DNA of 64,000 bases from Thiosocius sp963808165 (GTDB lineage: Bacteria; Pseudomonadota; Gammaproteobacteria; Chromatiales; Chromatiaceae), in assembly GCA_963808165.1 (NCBI GenBank), contig CAWEET010000011.1, forward strand, positions 1 to 64,000, in the 5' to 3' direction. This document shows, piece after piece, positions 52,058-62,035 of this stretch; the stretch's first letter is position 1; the number at the start of each line of letters is the position of its first letter. The notes beneath the pieces were generated by a model. The model ran no database searches and was not told the DNA's origin. It saw only the letters and a list, made by a program, of their open reading frames with translations. The translations under genes were made by a program, and so were the position numbers.

Positions 52058-52996
52058 TTGTCAACGCTCAAGCACACCATTTCATCCACCGCACCCCCCG
52101 CAGGGAGCGCTCAAAGCGGGCGGCGGGCCGAAGCGACTCTGCCCGCGGCAATCGATGCACCCTGCCGCTACATTGACCTGCCCCAGGCGGGAAGAACCGC
52201 CTATTACACCAACGATAGGGAAGATGGCCGTCCCTTGGTGCTGCTGCATAGTGTCAACGCGGCGCCGAGTGCGCGTGAGATGCGCCCGCTGTTCGAACAT
52301 TACCGCAAGGAACGACCGGTCTATGCCCCTGATTTGCCGGGTTTCGGTCGCTCGGAGCGGCGCGACCGCGACTATTCACCCACACTTTATGCGGAGTTCA
52401 TCAAACACTTTCTGCGCGATGTCGTCGCGACACCGGCCGATATCGTTGCGTTCTCGCTGAGCGCGGAGTTTGCCGCGCGTGCGATAAGCGAGACGACCGC
52501 ACTGTGTCGCTCACTGACGTTGATCTCGCCGACCGGATTCAGCCAACGACAGCCACCGAGCGGCCCGCCCACCGACCGTATCCTCAAGACGCTGCGACTG
52601 CCGGTCCTGGGCGGCGGCCTGTTCAAACTACTGACCTCGCGCCCGAGCATTCGCTATTTCCTTGGACTCTCGTTCGCCGGCAAACCGCCAGCGGACCTGG
52701 TCGACTATGCCTATGTGACAGCACATCAGCCAGGCGCGCGGCACGCACCCTTCAAGTTTCTTTCAATGAAGCTGTTCACGCCGGACGCCGACCGTCAATT
52801 GTTCAAATTGCTGCGCGTGCCGGTGCTGGTGCTATACGACCAGGATCCCAATGTCTCCTTCGAGCGGCTCGACGCCTTCGAAAACACGAACAACTGGCAC
52901 ATACGCCGCATCAGCCCGACAAGGGGCCTGCCGCATTGGGAGCGCACCGAACAGACAGTTGAGGCATTGGACGCCTTCTGGGCCACCGTTGGCTGA
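52058..52996 (+). CDS. Cytoplasmic alpha/beta hydrolase
   Basis: This 312-aa protein has an alpha/beta-hydrolase fold: PLVLLHSVNAAPSAREM, VYAPDLPGFGRSERRDRDY, and the elbow VAFSLSAEFAA, where the usual G-x-S-x-G is altered to F-S-L-S-A. Late acid and histidine are plausible in LVLYDQDPNV and GLPHWERTE. It starts with TTG 52058 behind AGGAAA. It is divergent from the lipoprotein hydrolase. The function is unknown. Confidence 0.75.
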   Translation: MSTLKHTISSTAPPAGSAQSGRRAEATLPAAIDAPCRYIDLPQAGRTAYYTNDREDGRPLVLLHSVNAAPSAREMRPLFEHYRKERPVYAPDLPGFGRSERRDRDYSPTLYAEFIKHFLRDVVATPADIVAFSLSAEFAARAISETTALCRSLTLISPTGFSQRQPPSGPPTDRILKTLRLPVLGGGLFKLLTSRPSIRYFLGLSFAGKPPADLVDYAYVTAHQPGARHAPFKFLSMKLFTPDADRQLFKLLRVPVLVLYDQDPNVSFERLDAFENTNNWHIRRISPTRGLPHWERTEQTVEALDAFWATVG

Positions 52997-53032
52997 CGAG
53001 ATTGGACCGACGCCGCCCACGATTGATGCGAA

Positions 53033-54205
53033 TCAGGGCCTCAGTTCCGGTGCGAATACGTTTATGAGCGTGTCCAACTGTGCCTGCGGCAGCGCGCGAT
53101 ACCCGGAGTTGCCATCGCTGCTCGATTCGGCCGGCTTCGGCAAAGCGGCCGACGGCTGCGGAGCATCTGCCTCGGCTTCTTCACCCGCTGGCCCCGGGGG
53201 TGCGATCGCTCGCGGATCGGCTGGCGCCGGCTGACCGATGGGAAGCTGGCTCTGCGCGGCTGCGGACGAACTGCCGGGTGTCATCGCCTGCGGTATCTTT
53301 GCACTGACCGCCGCTTGTCCGGCAGGTGCGGGCGGCACGCCTGGCTCGGCGGCACCATCGACGGGCCGTCCCACCCGTGCCACGGGTGACTGGGGCGACA
53401 CTGCCGTTTGCGCCGGGGCATCGCCAACATAGACGCCGGCCAGTTCGCGGATGGCATCGGGTCTCACGGTCGCTACCTGAACGCCATGCCGCCCCGGCGA
53501 TTCCGCCATTTCAACCTGCCGTCGCGGTGCAGCCCCATCGGCCGACGGTACCTGCGCGACCGGACCTGATACCTGTCGTTCGGCCTCGGTGGCCACCCCA
53601 GCGCCACCTGGCCTGATCTCTGGCGCCATGGTGGCGAGCGGGCTACCGCCCACCTCAACCGGAGACTTGCTCTCAGACTGGAAATGAATCTTTGCCAGGT
53701 CGCGAATATCGGCCATGTTTAGCGCCGGGCCGCGCATCGACGATGACCCGGCGGGCTCGCCCCTCGAGGGCGCGATCGGGGGCCCCATCGTGTCGGCAGA
53801 GGCAGGCGCTTCGGCTTCCGGCGGTGTCTCTGGGACTGGCGCCGGCCCCCCTGCTTTGACCGGCCCGGACGCCATGCCGTCGGCCACGGCGGCTGTTGTT
53901 CCGGTGATCGGCGGGGAACTCGTCGGGGCATCCGTCGATACCTTGCCGGCCGGTAACGGCGCCGCTGGCGCTAAGCGCGACTTCATCGCAGCGAGCGCCT
54001 CTGGGGGCACCGCACCTCCCGGATAGGCCAGCCGCTGAATCTGCAATAAATCCAGCGCCGGCGGCGATGTGACCGTTGCCGCAGAGCCTACCGATACCAT
54101 GGCGGCGAGGCCGAGCAACCCGACATGCAAGGCACGATGGGATGTGCGCAAGGAACGACCGATCAAGCCGGCCTGATCACAAGGGCGGGATCTCTGGGGC
54201 TGCAT
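53033..54205 (-). CDS. Secreted Pro/Ala-rich protein with four spaced helical motifs
   Basis: I do not recognise this 390-aa protein. A signal-like hydrophobic stretch (VGLLGLAAMVSVGSAA) is followed by a disordered Pro/Ala/Gly-rich chain. Numbered from the ATG at 54205, four short, similar motifs interrupt it at about residues 50-61 (ALDLLQIQRLAY), 161-173 (ALNMADIRDLAKI), 247-259 (VRPDAIRELAGVY) and 371-384 (ALPQAQLDTLINVFA). They share hydrophobic-x-x-I/L-(R/D)-x-L and look like short amphipathic binding helices on flexible linkers. The gene converges on the hydrolase at 52058. Confidence 0.65.
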   Translation of the reverse strand: MQPQRSRPCDQAGLIGRSLRTSHRALHVGLLGLAAMVSVGSAATVTSPPALDLLQIQRLAYPGGAVPPEALAAMKSRLAPAAPLPAGKVSTDAPTSSPPITGTTAAVADGMASGPVKAGGPAPVPETPPEAEAPASADTMGPPIAPSRGEPAGSSSMRGPALNMADIRDLAKIHFQSESKSPVEVGGSPLATMAPEIRPGGAGVATEAERQVSGPVAQVPSADGAAPRRQVEMAESPGRHGVQVATVRPDAIRELAGVYVGDAPAQTAVSPQSPVARVGRPVDGAAEPGVPPAPAGQAAVSAKIPQAMTPGSSSAAAQSQLPIGQPAPADPRAIAPPGPAGEEAEADAPQPSAALPKPAESSSDGNSGYRALPQAQLDTLINVFAPELRP

Positions 54206-54762
54206 GGGCAATGTCTCTACAACTGAACTCCCGAATGATTATAGCGCCGACAATCCTATTTGAACGACCGCTACCGCCCCGAACCGCAGGCGGGATTCTC
54301 TGCATCGGTTGTCCCGCGCATATGCCGGACCAGTTGGCGCCGGCGGCCAAAGAGCACGCGAAGGCAGAGCAATTAGCCATCTGCGGGGTAGTCGACGCTG
54401 GACACGGCACCCCCGGCTGATACAAGTCAATGCCAGGCGCGCCGCGATAATCACACAGCCCGCGGTCAGTGCGAGAAGCACATCACGGTCCGACCGGCTT
54501 GGATCTGAGGCATGGGAAGGGCGAGGCGGGCCAGGCAATGAGGGCTGACCCTACGCGCGTTGCGCTTGTCCGGGTCAGTAGCGGTCGGATTCGGCTTTGC
54601 CAGGTTTGACTTTGCGGCCGCAAGTACCAACTATGACGACTGCTCATCATCGGGTTACGGACGGCCTACTCCGTCGCTGGCCGGTTGTTCAGACGCGGTC
54701 GGCCGATCGATCCGTGGGTTTTGTTGGATTTCACCCTCCTATTGGCAAGGGCTGCGGGGCCT
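54206..54762. other. 557-bp region without a supported gene
   Basis: Short frames are open on both strands, but none has a good start, ribosome binding site or recognisable composition. The promoters of the divergent secreted protein and membrane protein genes should lie here. No PpsR box is seen. Confidence 0.4.
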
Positions 54763-55287
54763 ATGAGACGACTGCTCAAATTCCTGCATACCATGGGCGC
54801 CATCGGCATGATGGGCGCCATGGCGGCGATGCTGGTCATTTTGTCGTTTACGCCGGAGCCTGCCAGCTCCCTCAACGACTATGCGCTGATGCGTGTCACA
54901 TTGGGAGGCGTCGCCGAATGGCTGCTGTTGCCCTCGATGACCCTGGTGCTGCTCAGCGGCTTGTGGTCGATGGCAATCACGCCGGCATTCCACAGTGCCG
55001 GATGGGTGATCCTGAAGCTGGTGTCCGGGCTGTTGGTGTTCAAAGGCATACTCTTGTCGATTCAGGGACCGGCGCAAAAGGAGGCGGCACTCAGTGCCGG
55101 CGCCCTGGCCGGCGACGTCGACCCTGCTTTGCTCGGCGGCGATTTGGGCAGCGAATGGGGCGCACTGTGGTTGGTGATGGTCATCGCAACGGCCAACGTG
55201 GTGCTTGGCGTTTGGCGCCCACGATTCAGTCGCGTGCCCAAGCCGGCGACCGCGCGGCGCAGCGAAGATCCAGGCGCTCCGATCTGA
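54763..55287 (+). CDS. Four-span integral membrane protein before bciB
   Basis: This 174-aa protein (MRRLLKFLHTMGAIGMMGAM) has four hydrophobic segments and resembles the DUF2269/CopD-like membrane family, with His9 near the start of span 1. Its stop overlaps the ATG of the next gene (TGATG), so the two are translationally coupled. The function is unknown; pairing with a flavin/Fe-S reductase could hint at electron supply, which is inference. Confidence 0.78.
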   Translation: MRRLLKFLHTMGAIGMMGAMAAMLVILSFTPEPASSLNDYALMRVTLGGVAEWLLLPSMTLVLLSGLWSMAITPAFHSAGWVILKLVSGLLVFKGILLSIQGPAQKEAALSAGALAGDVDPALLGGDLGSEWGALWLVMVIATANVVLGVWRPRFSRVPKPATARRSEDPGAPI

Positions 55288-56520
55288 TGGCATCAAGCGC
55301 AGCCGGCCCGCAGCGGCTAGACATCGGCACCCAAGCGCCGCCGCGCGCAACTTTGCACGGACTGCGGTGTCTCGCGGACTTCACAGCCGAAGCGCTGCGG
55401 ACAGGCATGTCAGTTCATCAAACCGAACTACCAGCGGCTCGAACAGCGCGTGCATGGCCGGGCCCGGGACGCGGAGCGGGCCGACGAGCTTCACTTCGGT
55501 CCATTCAGGCGAGTCCTCAGGGCCTGCCTGGCGCCTCCGCGCGTCGGTGCGCAATGGACCGGCATCACGACGCGTATTGGCGAACGCCTGCTGGAAACGG
55601 GCGAGGTAGATGCGGTACTGACGGTAGCACCGGATGTGCATGATCCGTGGCGTCCCGTTCCGGTCCTCGTCACCGACCCATCCGAAATGGCTTACTGCCG
55701 CGGCATGCGAATGGGTTACGCGCCCTTGCTGGCACTGCTCGAACCGGCGCGCCAACGAGGCATCAAACGGCTCGCCGTGATCGGGATTCCATGCCAGGTC
55801 TATGCACTGCGCGCGCTCGAAGACGAGCTCGGCTTCGACAAGCTGTATGTGATCGGCACACCTTGTTCGGACAACACCACGACAGAAAATTTCCACCGGT
55901 TTCTGGAGCTGATTGCAGAAAACCCGGAGCAAGTGACCTATCTGGAGTTTCGTGCCGATTACCATGTCGAGCTGCGCTTCGTCGACGGCAGCAGAAAGAC
56001 CATTCCTTTCCTGATGCTGCCGTTGGCCAACCTGCCGGCGGATTTCTTTCCCCTCACCTGCCGCACCTGCGTCGACTATACCAACGTGCTCGCCGACCTC
56101 ACCGTCGGCTACATGGGTGGCGAAGGCGAGCAATGGCTGCTGATCAGAAACCAGCGCGGCGAAGACTTGCTGGCGCTGCTGGGTGATGAAGTTCGCCTGA
56201 GCGAGCCGGGCAGCGCCGGTCGCCGGCAGTCCTCGGTCAAGGGTTTTCTGGCCAACGTCGAACGCGCGGCCGGTGGCCTTCCCCTGCGCCGTATGCCGCA
56301 GTGGGCGCGCCCGATCGTCGCCTGGTTGATGCCAAGAATCGGGCCACGGGGCATGGAATTCGCCCGGGCTCGCCTGGAAATGAAGGCACTGGAAACGATC
56401 GTCCATCTGCGTCGCGCCACACCGAAGCGGCTCAAGACGATGGTGCCCGAGCATGTCTGGTCACTGGTACGGCCCTACGGCCTTGAGCCCGGTTCAGGCG
56501 AGACGCGCCGGTCTGACTAA
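55287..56520 (+). CDS. bciB: BciB-type 8-vinyl reductase, apparent frameshift near the N-terminus
   Basis: This F420-hydrogenase-beta-like flavoprotein reduces the C8 vinyl of (proto)chlorophyllide. In frame from 55321 the translation has LCTDCG, then RCGQACQFI (Fe-S cysteines), HGRARDAERADELHFGP, GAQWTGITTRIGERLLE, GIPCQVYALRALE, GTPCSDNTTTENF and CRTCVDY, all as in cyanobacterial and purple BciB. That frame has an in-frame stop at 55318 and no start before the first cysteine. The ATG at 55287 (overlapping the preceding stop) is in another frame. A one-base indel between about 55321 and 55354, in a CG-rich run, would join them. Confidence 0.82.
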
Positions 56521-56812
56521 ACCGGCATGTTTGAACCTACAGGCAATTCCGCGGTCTTGCGGTTGGCGCAATACTACCGGGTACCGGACTGGCGAGACCT
56601 TCAGTGTCTTTCCCCGGATCAGTCCCGCCGCGAAACTCGACCTCTGAGCACTTGCCGTCGCCCGTTGGCCTGGCGAAACACCTTTTCAGATCCTCCGGAC
56701 GACTGCGACGAATAGCCATAGGTCGGCGAAAAGCAAGCCAGCGGCAGCGCCTGCGACGACGCGCGAAAGGCGCAAGGACCGGTGCCCACGATACCCAGCC
56801 AATGCGCCATCG

Positions 56813-58645
56813 TCAGCGAGGCTCCCGGGACTCGAACAACGGACGTTCGGCCAATGCGCCTTCCGCCCCAGAGGCGTCGCGAAACTGTAGTGCGGCCAGA
56901 CTGGCATACAAGCCGCCCTGCGCCACCAGCTCATCATGCCGGCCGGTGGCGACGATTCGGCCTTCCTGCATGACCACGATGCGATCGGCCTTGCGCACCG
57001 TCGCCAGTCGGTGCGCGATGACCAATGTCGAGCGGCCTGCCATCAACTCTTCCAGCGCCTGCTGAACCGATTTCTCGCTGTGCGCATCCAGCGCGCTGGT
57101 CGCCTCATCCAGCAAGAGCACGGCCGGATCGCGCAACAGCGCACGCGCGATCGCAATGCGCTGTTTCTGACCACCGGATAGCCTGACGCCGCGCTCACCG
57201 AGATAGGTATCGAGCCCGTCGGGGAGTTGCTCGATAAACCCACGCGCATGAGCCGCCTCGACTGCCGAGTGAATATCGGCATCGGCGACATCCAGGCCGT
57301 AAGCGATATTCTCTCGCGCACTGGCGCCGAAAATCACCGGCTCCTGCGGCACCACGGCGATGCGCCGCCTGACCCCATCGAGGTCGGCGAGGCGCAAATC
57401 AACGCCATCAAGTTCGACGCGCCCTTGCTGCGGATCGTAGTAGCGCAGCAGCAGCTGCAGCAGTGTCGACTTGCCGGCACCGGATGGCCCAACCAGGGCT
57501 ACGGTCTCACCCGGCTCGACAACCAGGTCCAAGGCGTCGATGACCCGCTGCCCGGGTCGGGACGGATAACTGAAGCCGACGTCCTTGAAAGCCACCCTGC
57601 CAATAGCAGGCTCGGGCAAGGCGATCGGCGTCTCCGAAACGACGACAGCCGGACGGGTCGCCAGCAGTTCCATCAACCGCTCCGTCGCACCGGCTGCGCG
57701 CATCAGTTCACCGACGACCTCACTGAGCGCACCGATAGAGCCTGCGACCAGCACGGCGAAAAAGACGAATGCCGACAGTTCACCGCCCGACATTCGACCA
57801 GACAGCACATCCTGTCCACCGAACCACAGCACCAGGCCGATACCACCGAAGGTCATCAACATCACCAGCGCCGTCAGTGTCCCGCTGATCTTCGCGCGGG
57901 CGATTGCAGCATCGAACGCGGCCTCGACCTGCTCTCCATAGGCCCGCCGATCGACATCCTCGTGGCGGAATGCCTGCACGGTACGAATGCCATATAGCAC
58001 CTCGTCGATCCGTGACGCCACATCGGCGACACGGTCCTGACTGATACGCGACAGCCGACGGACGCGATGTCCCAGCAGCCATACCGGCACGACCACCAAA
58101 GGTACACCGATCAGCACCAACAGTGTGAGCTTGAGACTGGTGACCAGCAGCATCACAACACCGCCGACAACCAGGAGCAGATTGCGAATACTGACTGCCA
58201 GCGTCGAACCAACGACCGTCTGCAACAACGTCGTGTCGGTGGTGAGTCGGGATATTACCTCGCCGGTTCGGGTTGTCTCGAAAAAGCCGGCATCCAACGT
58301 CAGCACATGCGAGAACACCGCCTTGCGCACATCCGCAACAACACGTTCGCCGAGCCAATTGACCACGTACACGCGCGCCCCGACCGAGAGCGCCATCACG
58401 GAGACCACGGTCAGGAACAGCATCAACGATTGATTCAGCAGCGCCCCGTCGCCGCTGCCGATGCCGTGGTCAACCAGCTCGCGAATGACGATACCGAAAG
58501 CCAGGACCGCACCGGCCGCGACGACCAGCGCAAGTAATGCAAGCCCAAGCCGACCACGATATGGGCGGAGAAAACCGACCAGATGACGCAGATTGCTTAG
58601 ATTGCGTGACGCGGAGCGGTCGTGCTGGGGCTGTTTTTGACGCAT
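56813..58645 (-). CDS. MsbA-like ABC exporter (fused TMD-NBD)
   Basis: This 610-aa half-transporter has about six N-terminal membrane spans (1-320) and a C-terminal nucleotide-binding domain with Walker A GPSGAGKST, Q-loop VVPQEPVIFG, signature LSGGQKQRIAIA, Walker B VLLLDEATSALD and H-loop IAHRLAT. It should act as a homodimer, exporting lipid or a hydrophobic compound. It lies just outside the PGC proper. There is no substrate clue in the sequence. Confidence 0.92.
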   Translation of the reverse strand: MRQKQPQHDRSASRNLSNLRHLVGFLRPYRGRLGLALLALVVAAGAVLAFGIVIRELVDHGIGSGDGALLNQSLMLFLTVVSVMALSVGARVYVVNWLGERVVADVRKAVFSHVLTLDAGFFETTRTGEVISRLTTDTTLLQTVVGSTLAVSIRNLLLVVGGVVMLLVTSLKLTLLVLIGVPLVVVPVWLLGHRVRRLSRISQDRVADVASRIDEVLYGIRTVQAFRHEDVDRRAYGEQVEAAFDAAIARAKISGTLTALVMLMTFGGIGLVLWFGGQDVLSGRMSGGELSAFVFFAVLVAGSIGALSEVVGELMRAAGATERLMELLATRPAVVVSETPIALPEPAIGRVAFKDVGFSYPSRPGQRVIDALDLVVEPGETVALVGPSGAGKSTLLQLLLRYYDPQQGRVELDGVDLRLADLDGVRRRIAVVPQEPVIFGASARENIAYGLDVADADIHSAVEAAHARGFIEQLPDGLDTYLGERGVRLSGGQKQRIAIARALLRDPAVLLLDEATSALDAHSEKSVQQALEELMAGRSTLVIAHRLATVRKADRIVVMQEGRIVATGRHDELVAQGGLYASLAALQFRDASGAEGALAERPLFESREPR

Positions 58646-59384
58646 TGAGATGGGTAGCGGGCGCGTTGTGGGGAGATCCTAGCATGGGGCCACAGCCGAA
58701 ACGTCGCGCTAGATTGCCTACGGCGAGCGGGAACGCACATGCATGCACCTCGACCCACTATGCCAACCAGGATATCCGTCGACGGGTCAACCGGGTGTTC
58801 ATTGCTTCCCTACCAAGTGAACCGCGGCGGGTGGTTGGATACTACAGCCTGAGTGCCGGTAGCCTCGCAGCCGCTGATCTTACGGAGAAGATTCGGCGCA
58901 GGATGTCCAGGTATCCGGTACCAGTAGCGGGTCGACCGGAGCCAGCGGGCTATCTCAGTGGCCATCGGCATTGTTTCCGCTCTGCATGATCGTCCCACCC
59001 GCTATCCTCCGGATGGCCCGTATGCTGAGGCTGCCAGCCAGCTTGTCAGCAATCATCCGATCTTTGGCGGTGGGCACCATTTAGCCGAACCGGCAGTGTC
59101 CAGCATCCTGACAGCGGGATTGCCCAGTCGGGGAATGACTGTTCCTGTTGGCGAGCTCAACCGATCGACGCAACCTGATCGGCGGCAGCGGGTCGATTAC
59201 GCCCTATTGCACCGCACAATCGAATGGCGGCTTTCTCTGAAACGGCGGTTTGCGCTGGCAGGGATTCACAGGCGGCCCCCTAGGGGATTATCAGACCGCG
59301 GTTTAGTATCTCTCTGTCATCTGCTGATGAATCGCGGTCCGATCGCGTCTGATCGGTCTTCGCAGGAAAAGCTCCGATTACTAG
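58646..59384. other. 739-bp region with no supported gene
   Basis: Frames are short and broken on both strands, and composition is less coding-like than to the left. I see no RNA gene or mobile-element end. It marks the change from the dense PGC to a sparse, partly decayed region. Confidence 0.4.
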
Positions 59385-59576
59385 GGTCCGGGCGATTTCT
59401 ACATCGCCGAGGTCACAGGACTGCAGCACCTTCAAAAGCCCGAAATCGACGATTGGTATGAGCAGACGGCGGAAGGTGACGTCTGGCGCGGAACTTGCCG
59501 CGACAGCGGAGGCAATGCCAGGACTTTCGGGATCAACGTCGACGCGGTCTGGACCCCGTCATGGTCGACGGAATGA
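59385..59576 (+). pseudogene. Gene remnant, C-terminal fragment of unknown family
   Basis: A frame open from just after a stop at 59382 reads as folded protein (for example DFYIAEVTGLQHLQKP, DDWYEQTAEGDVWRGTC and NVDAVWTPSWSTE) to a stop at 59574-59576, but it has no start codon or ribosome binding site. It looks like the 3' end of a gene whose 5' part is lost. I do not recognise the family. Confidence 0.45.
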
Positions 59577-59641
59577 TCCCTGGATCAATCACCAGCGGAA
59601 CCCGTTGGTTGCACGCTTTCTTTGCATGAGAGGAACTATTC

Positions 59642-60200
59642 ATGTCCCGGTTAGAGAACCCAACATTCGGGGCTCGGACTCTTGCTGCGATCGGCTTGGT
59701 GGCTGTGTCACTGATCTTTAGCATTTCGCCAGCCCTTGCACAGGAAAGGGTGGACATTCGCTTCGAGCCCGGCGCTACCAGTACCACAATCAACGGTGCA
59801 GTGCGCGGCGATGAATTTATCGACTACATTGTGAATGCGCGCGGCGGCCAGGAGATGGTGGTATCGCTTGCTGTCACTGGGCTACGCGGTCACGGTTCGC
59901 CCTTTTCCACTCAAGTGAAATAGTCTCCGGGATTCCCTGGGCGGTTCAGTGGTCGAATTGTAGGGTATCTCAGTGGGCAACGTTGCCGGCGATAAGAAGA
60001 ACAACCACGGGCTGACGACAACGACCACAAGCCTTAGCAATATTTGCCGGTCGCCGGCGAGATATCGCGTCTATCTCCCGACATGCATCAATACCGCACG
60101 AGGTTGCTTGTCAGTGCCGGACATCATCGTGCTCACCGCTGTCAATCCAGGGGCCGGTCATGCACTGTCGTCGTTGCGAAAATCATCAGCGTAGCAGTCC
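59642..60200 (+). pseudogene. Decayed periplasmic protein resembling lysozyme-inhibitor-like domain
   Basis: ATG 59642 follows AGAGGAA and gives a clean signal peptide ending ISPALA, then RIRF/GQ-type features (VDIRFEPGATSTTINGAV, FIDYIVNARGGQEMVVSLAV) like the PliG-type inhibitor fold. After about residue 80 the frame runs out at 59923. Later pieces of the same kind appear in other frames: VGNVAGDKKN from 59973, LPVAGE near 60040, and YRVYL near 60063. At least two frameshifts are needed, so I call it a pseudogene. Family naming is from memory of the pattern. Confidence 0.55.
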
Positions 60201-60411
60201 CGCCTCACAGAAGTACTGCGCGGCGCCGGTGTGCGAAAGCACGCCGCCCGACGTTCGGCCGGTGTGAAGCCCCTTTGGCCGGCCGCCGCGGTTGCGGATC
60301 ACGCACCGATTGTTTGCTTCAGAGAAAGCGGGCCCTCCAATTTCGCAGCACAGCGGGTCACTGTCGCCTAAGAAGATCCGCAGGCAGTTGAACTCCGATC
60401 ATGGGCGGGAA

Positions 60412-61101
60412 TCAAAACGTGACCTTCGAGGGGTGATCCACCTCCCCGCGGCGCTCGACCAGGATCCAGTAACGCCAGTAGGGTCTAGGCGTCACAAGGA
60501 TAGTTCCAGGACCTTCGTAGACCCGGAGCCAACCCTCGCCAGACGTGACGAACCCAAGCAGGTTCTTCGTCGGTCGCCGCATCTTGAAGCCGACATCAAG
60601 TGTCCTGGCAATCACACTGGGCCCCTCGACAAGCATTGACTGACCGCTCTTCAGCGTGACGTGTTTGACCGGCCCCCTCGTAGTCAAAGCGACCTTTCCG
60701 TGCCCGCTTACCCGCGTCTGGAGAAAGATCAGCCCCTCGGCTGCAAGGAGCGAAGTAAAGACCGGCTCACGGTGGAAGCTGACGTCGATGTCGCCGTCCG
60801 AAGCCCAGTAAGAACCTCGCTCCAGAATCCAGCTTTCTCCGTGAAGGTCGAGTATGTGGTAGCCGCCCAGAGAGCATTCGAGCGTGATCACCCCAGTGCC
60901 GGTATAGATCGGCCGAAAAATTGCCTCGTCGGCGAGCAATGACTTGATCACAGATATCAGAGACGGGAACACACGGGAGTAGACGGTAATGTCGCCCGTC
61001 ATAAAATGCAGAGCCCCCGCCTCGGCACGCACCGATTCGTCATCGAGGTGAATCTCGACGTGCTGCATACCTTCGAGCTGATGAACTTTGAACTCGGCCA
61101 T
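60412..61101 (-). CDS. AIM24/DUF124 family protein
   Basis: This 229-aa protein fits the AIM24 (TerB-less, mitochondrial-biogenesis AIM24) beta-sandwich family: VRAEAGALHFMTGDITVYSR near the N-terminus, then GTGVITLECSLGGYHILDL, and GEGWLRVYEGPGTILV near the end. ATG 61101 has a G-rich stretch upstream. The family has no defined biochemical role. It is unrelated in function to the PGC as far as can be seen. Confidence 0.82.
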   Translation of the reverse strand: MAEFKVHQLEGMQHVEIHLDDESVRAEAGALHFMTGDITVYSRVFPSLISVIKSLLADEAIFRPIYTGTGVITLECSLGGYHILDLHGESWILERGSYWASDGDIDVSFHREPVFTSLLAAEGLIFLQTRVSGHGKVALTTRGPVKHVTLKSGQSMLVEGPSVIARTLDVGFKMRRPTKNLLGFVTSGEGWLRVYEGPGTILVTPRPYWRYWILVERRGEVDHPSKVTF

Positions 61102-61216
61102 GCCCCCCCCTTGCAATGCCCCTGCATCAGGGACGCGGGACGATTCGATTTTTTGTCAACCCTTCTTGGAAGTCGCTGCGCAACTCGCCGGGATACGCAA
61201 GATCATTCTGTTGGCC

Positions 61217-62035
61217 TCAGCCGCCTGGCGAGCGCAAAGATGGCGCTCCGTCTTCGGAGTTCATGACCTGACAAGCCTCATCGAAAGCATCGGAGCTCAC
61301 GCTGACTTCGCCTCGGTGGGGGTTGTCCATCGCGGCAATCAGGAAGATCATCGTGCCCATGAAGAAGGCCAGCATCCCTCCCAGAATGAGCTGGGCGATG
61401 ATGCGCATATCAAACATCCAGATGATCGCCAGGTTGATGACGGCGCCTACGATGACGACGTACCACATCACGGCAGGAATCCCGCTTCGCACATCATGCA
61501 ATCTCATCCGGCGGGCTTCGTAGTAATTATCAAACTCGCGCAGCGTTTCCGTATGAAAGATCACCTGCCCCATGCTCTGCGGATTGAACGAGAGCAAGCT
61601 ACTGCGAAACGCCAGGATCTTGTTGCGTCCGTCCTCTGGGATCACGCCTTTGCGCTGGAGTGGCCAGGCGGTATCGACGACATACGCACAATAGTCGCGG
61701 ATGTCTTTGCGCAGCGTCTGGCGAAGGGGATCCGCATAGGCCGATAGATCCTGGTAGAGAGCGGTCAGAGCGACCGCCTCCCGTGACGCATTTTCCTCAG
61801 CCTTATTGAGATTCTGGTAAGCGGCAACCGCGATGAGACCGAGCAGCAGACCATAGAACACGCCAAAGCAGGACAGAATGTACCCAACGATATCGTTGCT
61901 TCCGGAACGGCTGCGGACGACAGTCCGCAGGATTGGTCGGATCAGGAAGCTCCCGATCCAGAAGCAAACGACAAAGATCCCTGCAATCAACAATGCAAGC
62001 TGCGATGTCGGGACGTCGTAGATCCAGTAGAACAC
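61217..62035 (-). CDS. DUF4239 membrane protein
   Basis: This protein of about 272 aa has two N-terminal spans (LALLIAGIFVVCFWIGSFLI and ILSCFGVFYGLLLGLIAVAA), a soluble helical middle (NASREAVALTALYQDLSAY), and two C-terminal spans. This is the bestrophin-like DUF4239 layout. GTG 62035 behind GAGG is preferred; an in-frame TTG at 62095 is the alternative. The function is unknown. Confidence 0.8.
   Translation of the reverse strand: MFYWIYDVPTSQLALLIAGIFVVCFWIGSFLIRPILRTVVRSRSGSNDIVGYILSCFGVFYGLLLGLIAVAAYQNLNKAEENASREAVALTALYQDLSAYADPLRQTLRKDIRDYCAYVVDTAWPLQRKGVIPEDGRNKILAFRSSLLSFNPQSMGQVIFHTETLREFDNYYEARRMRLHDVRSGIPAVMWYVVIVGAVINLAIIWMFDMRIIAQLILGGMLAFFMGTMIFLIAAMDNPHRGEVSVSSDAFDEACQVMNSEDGAPSLRSPGG

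Noticed and set aside
54239..54538. 99-codon minus-strand frame in the 54.2-54.8 kb gap
   Set aside because: One hydrophobic patch, but no ribosome binding site and a composition unlike neighbouring genes.
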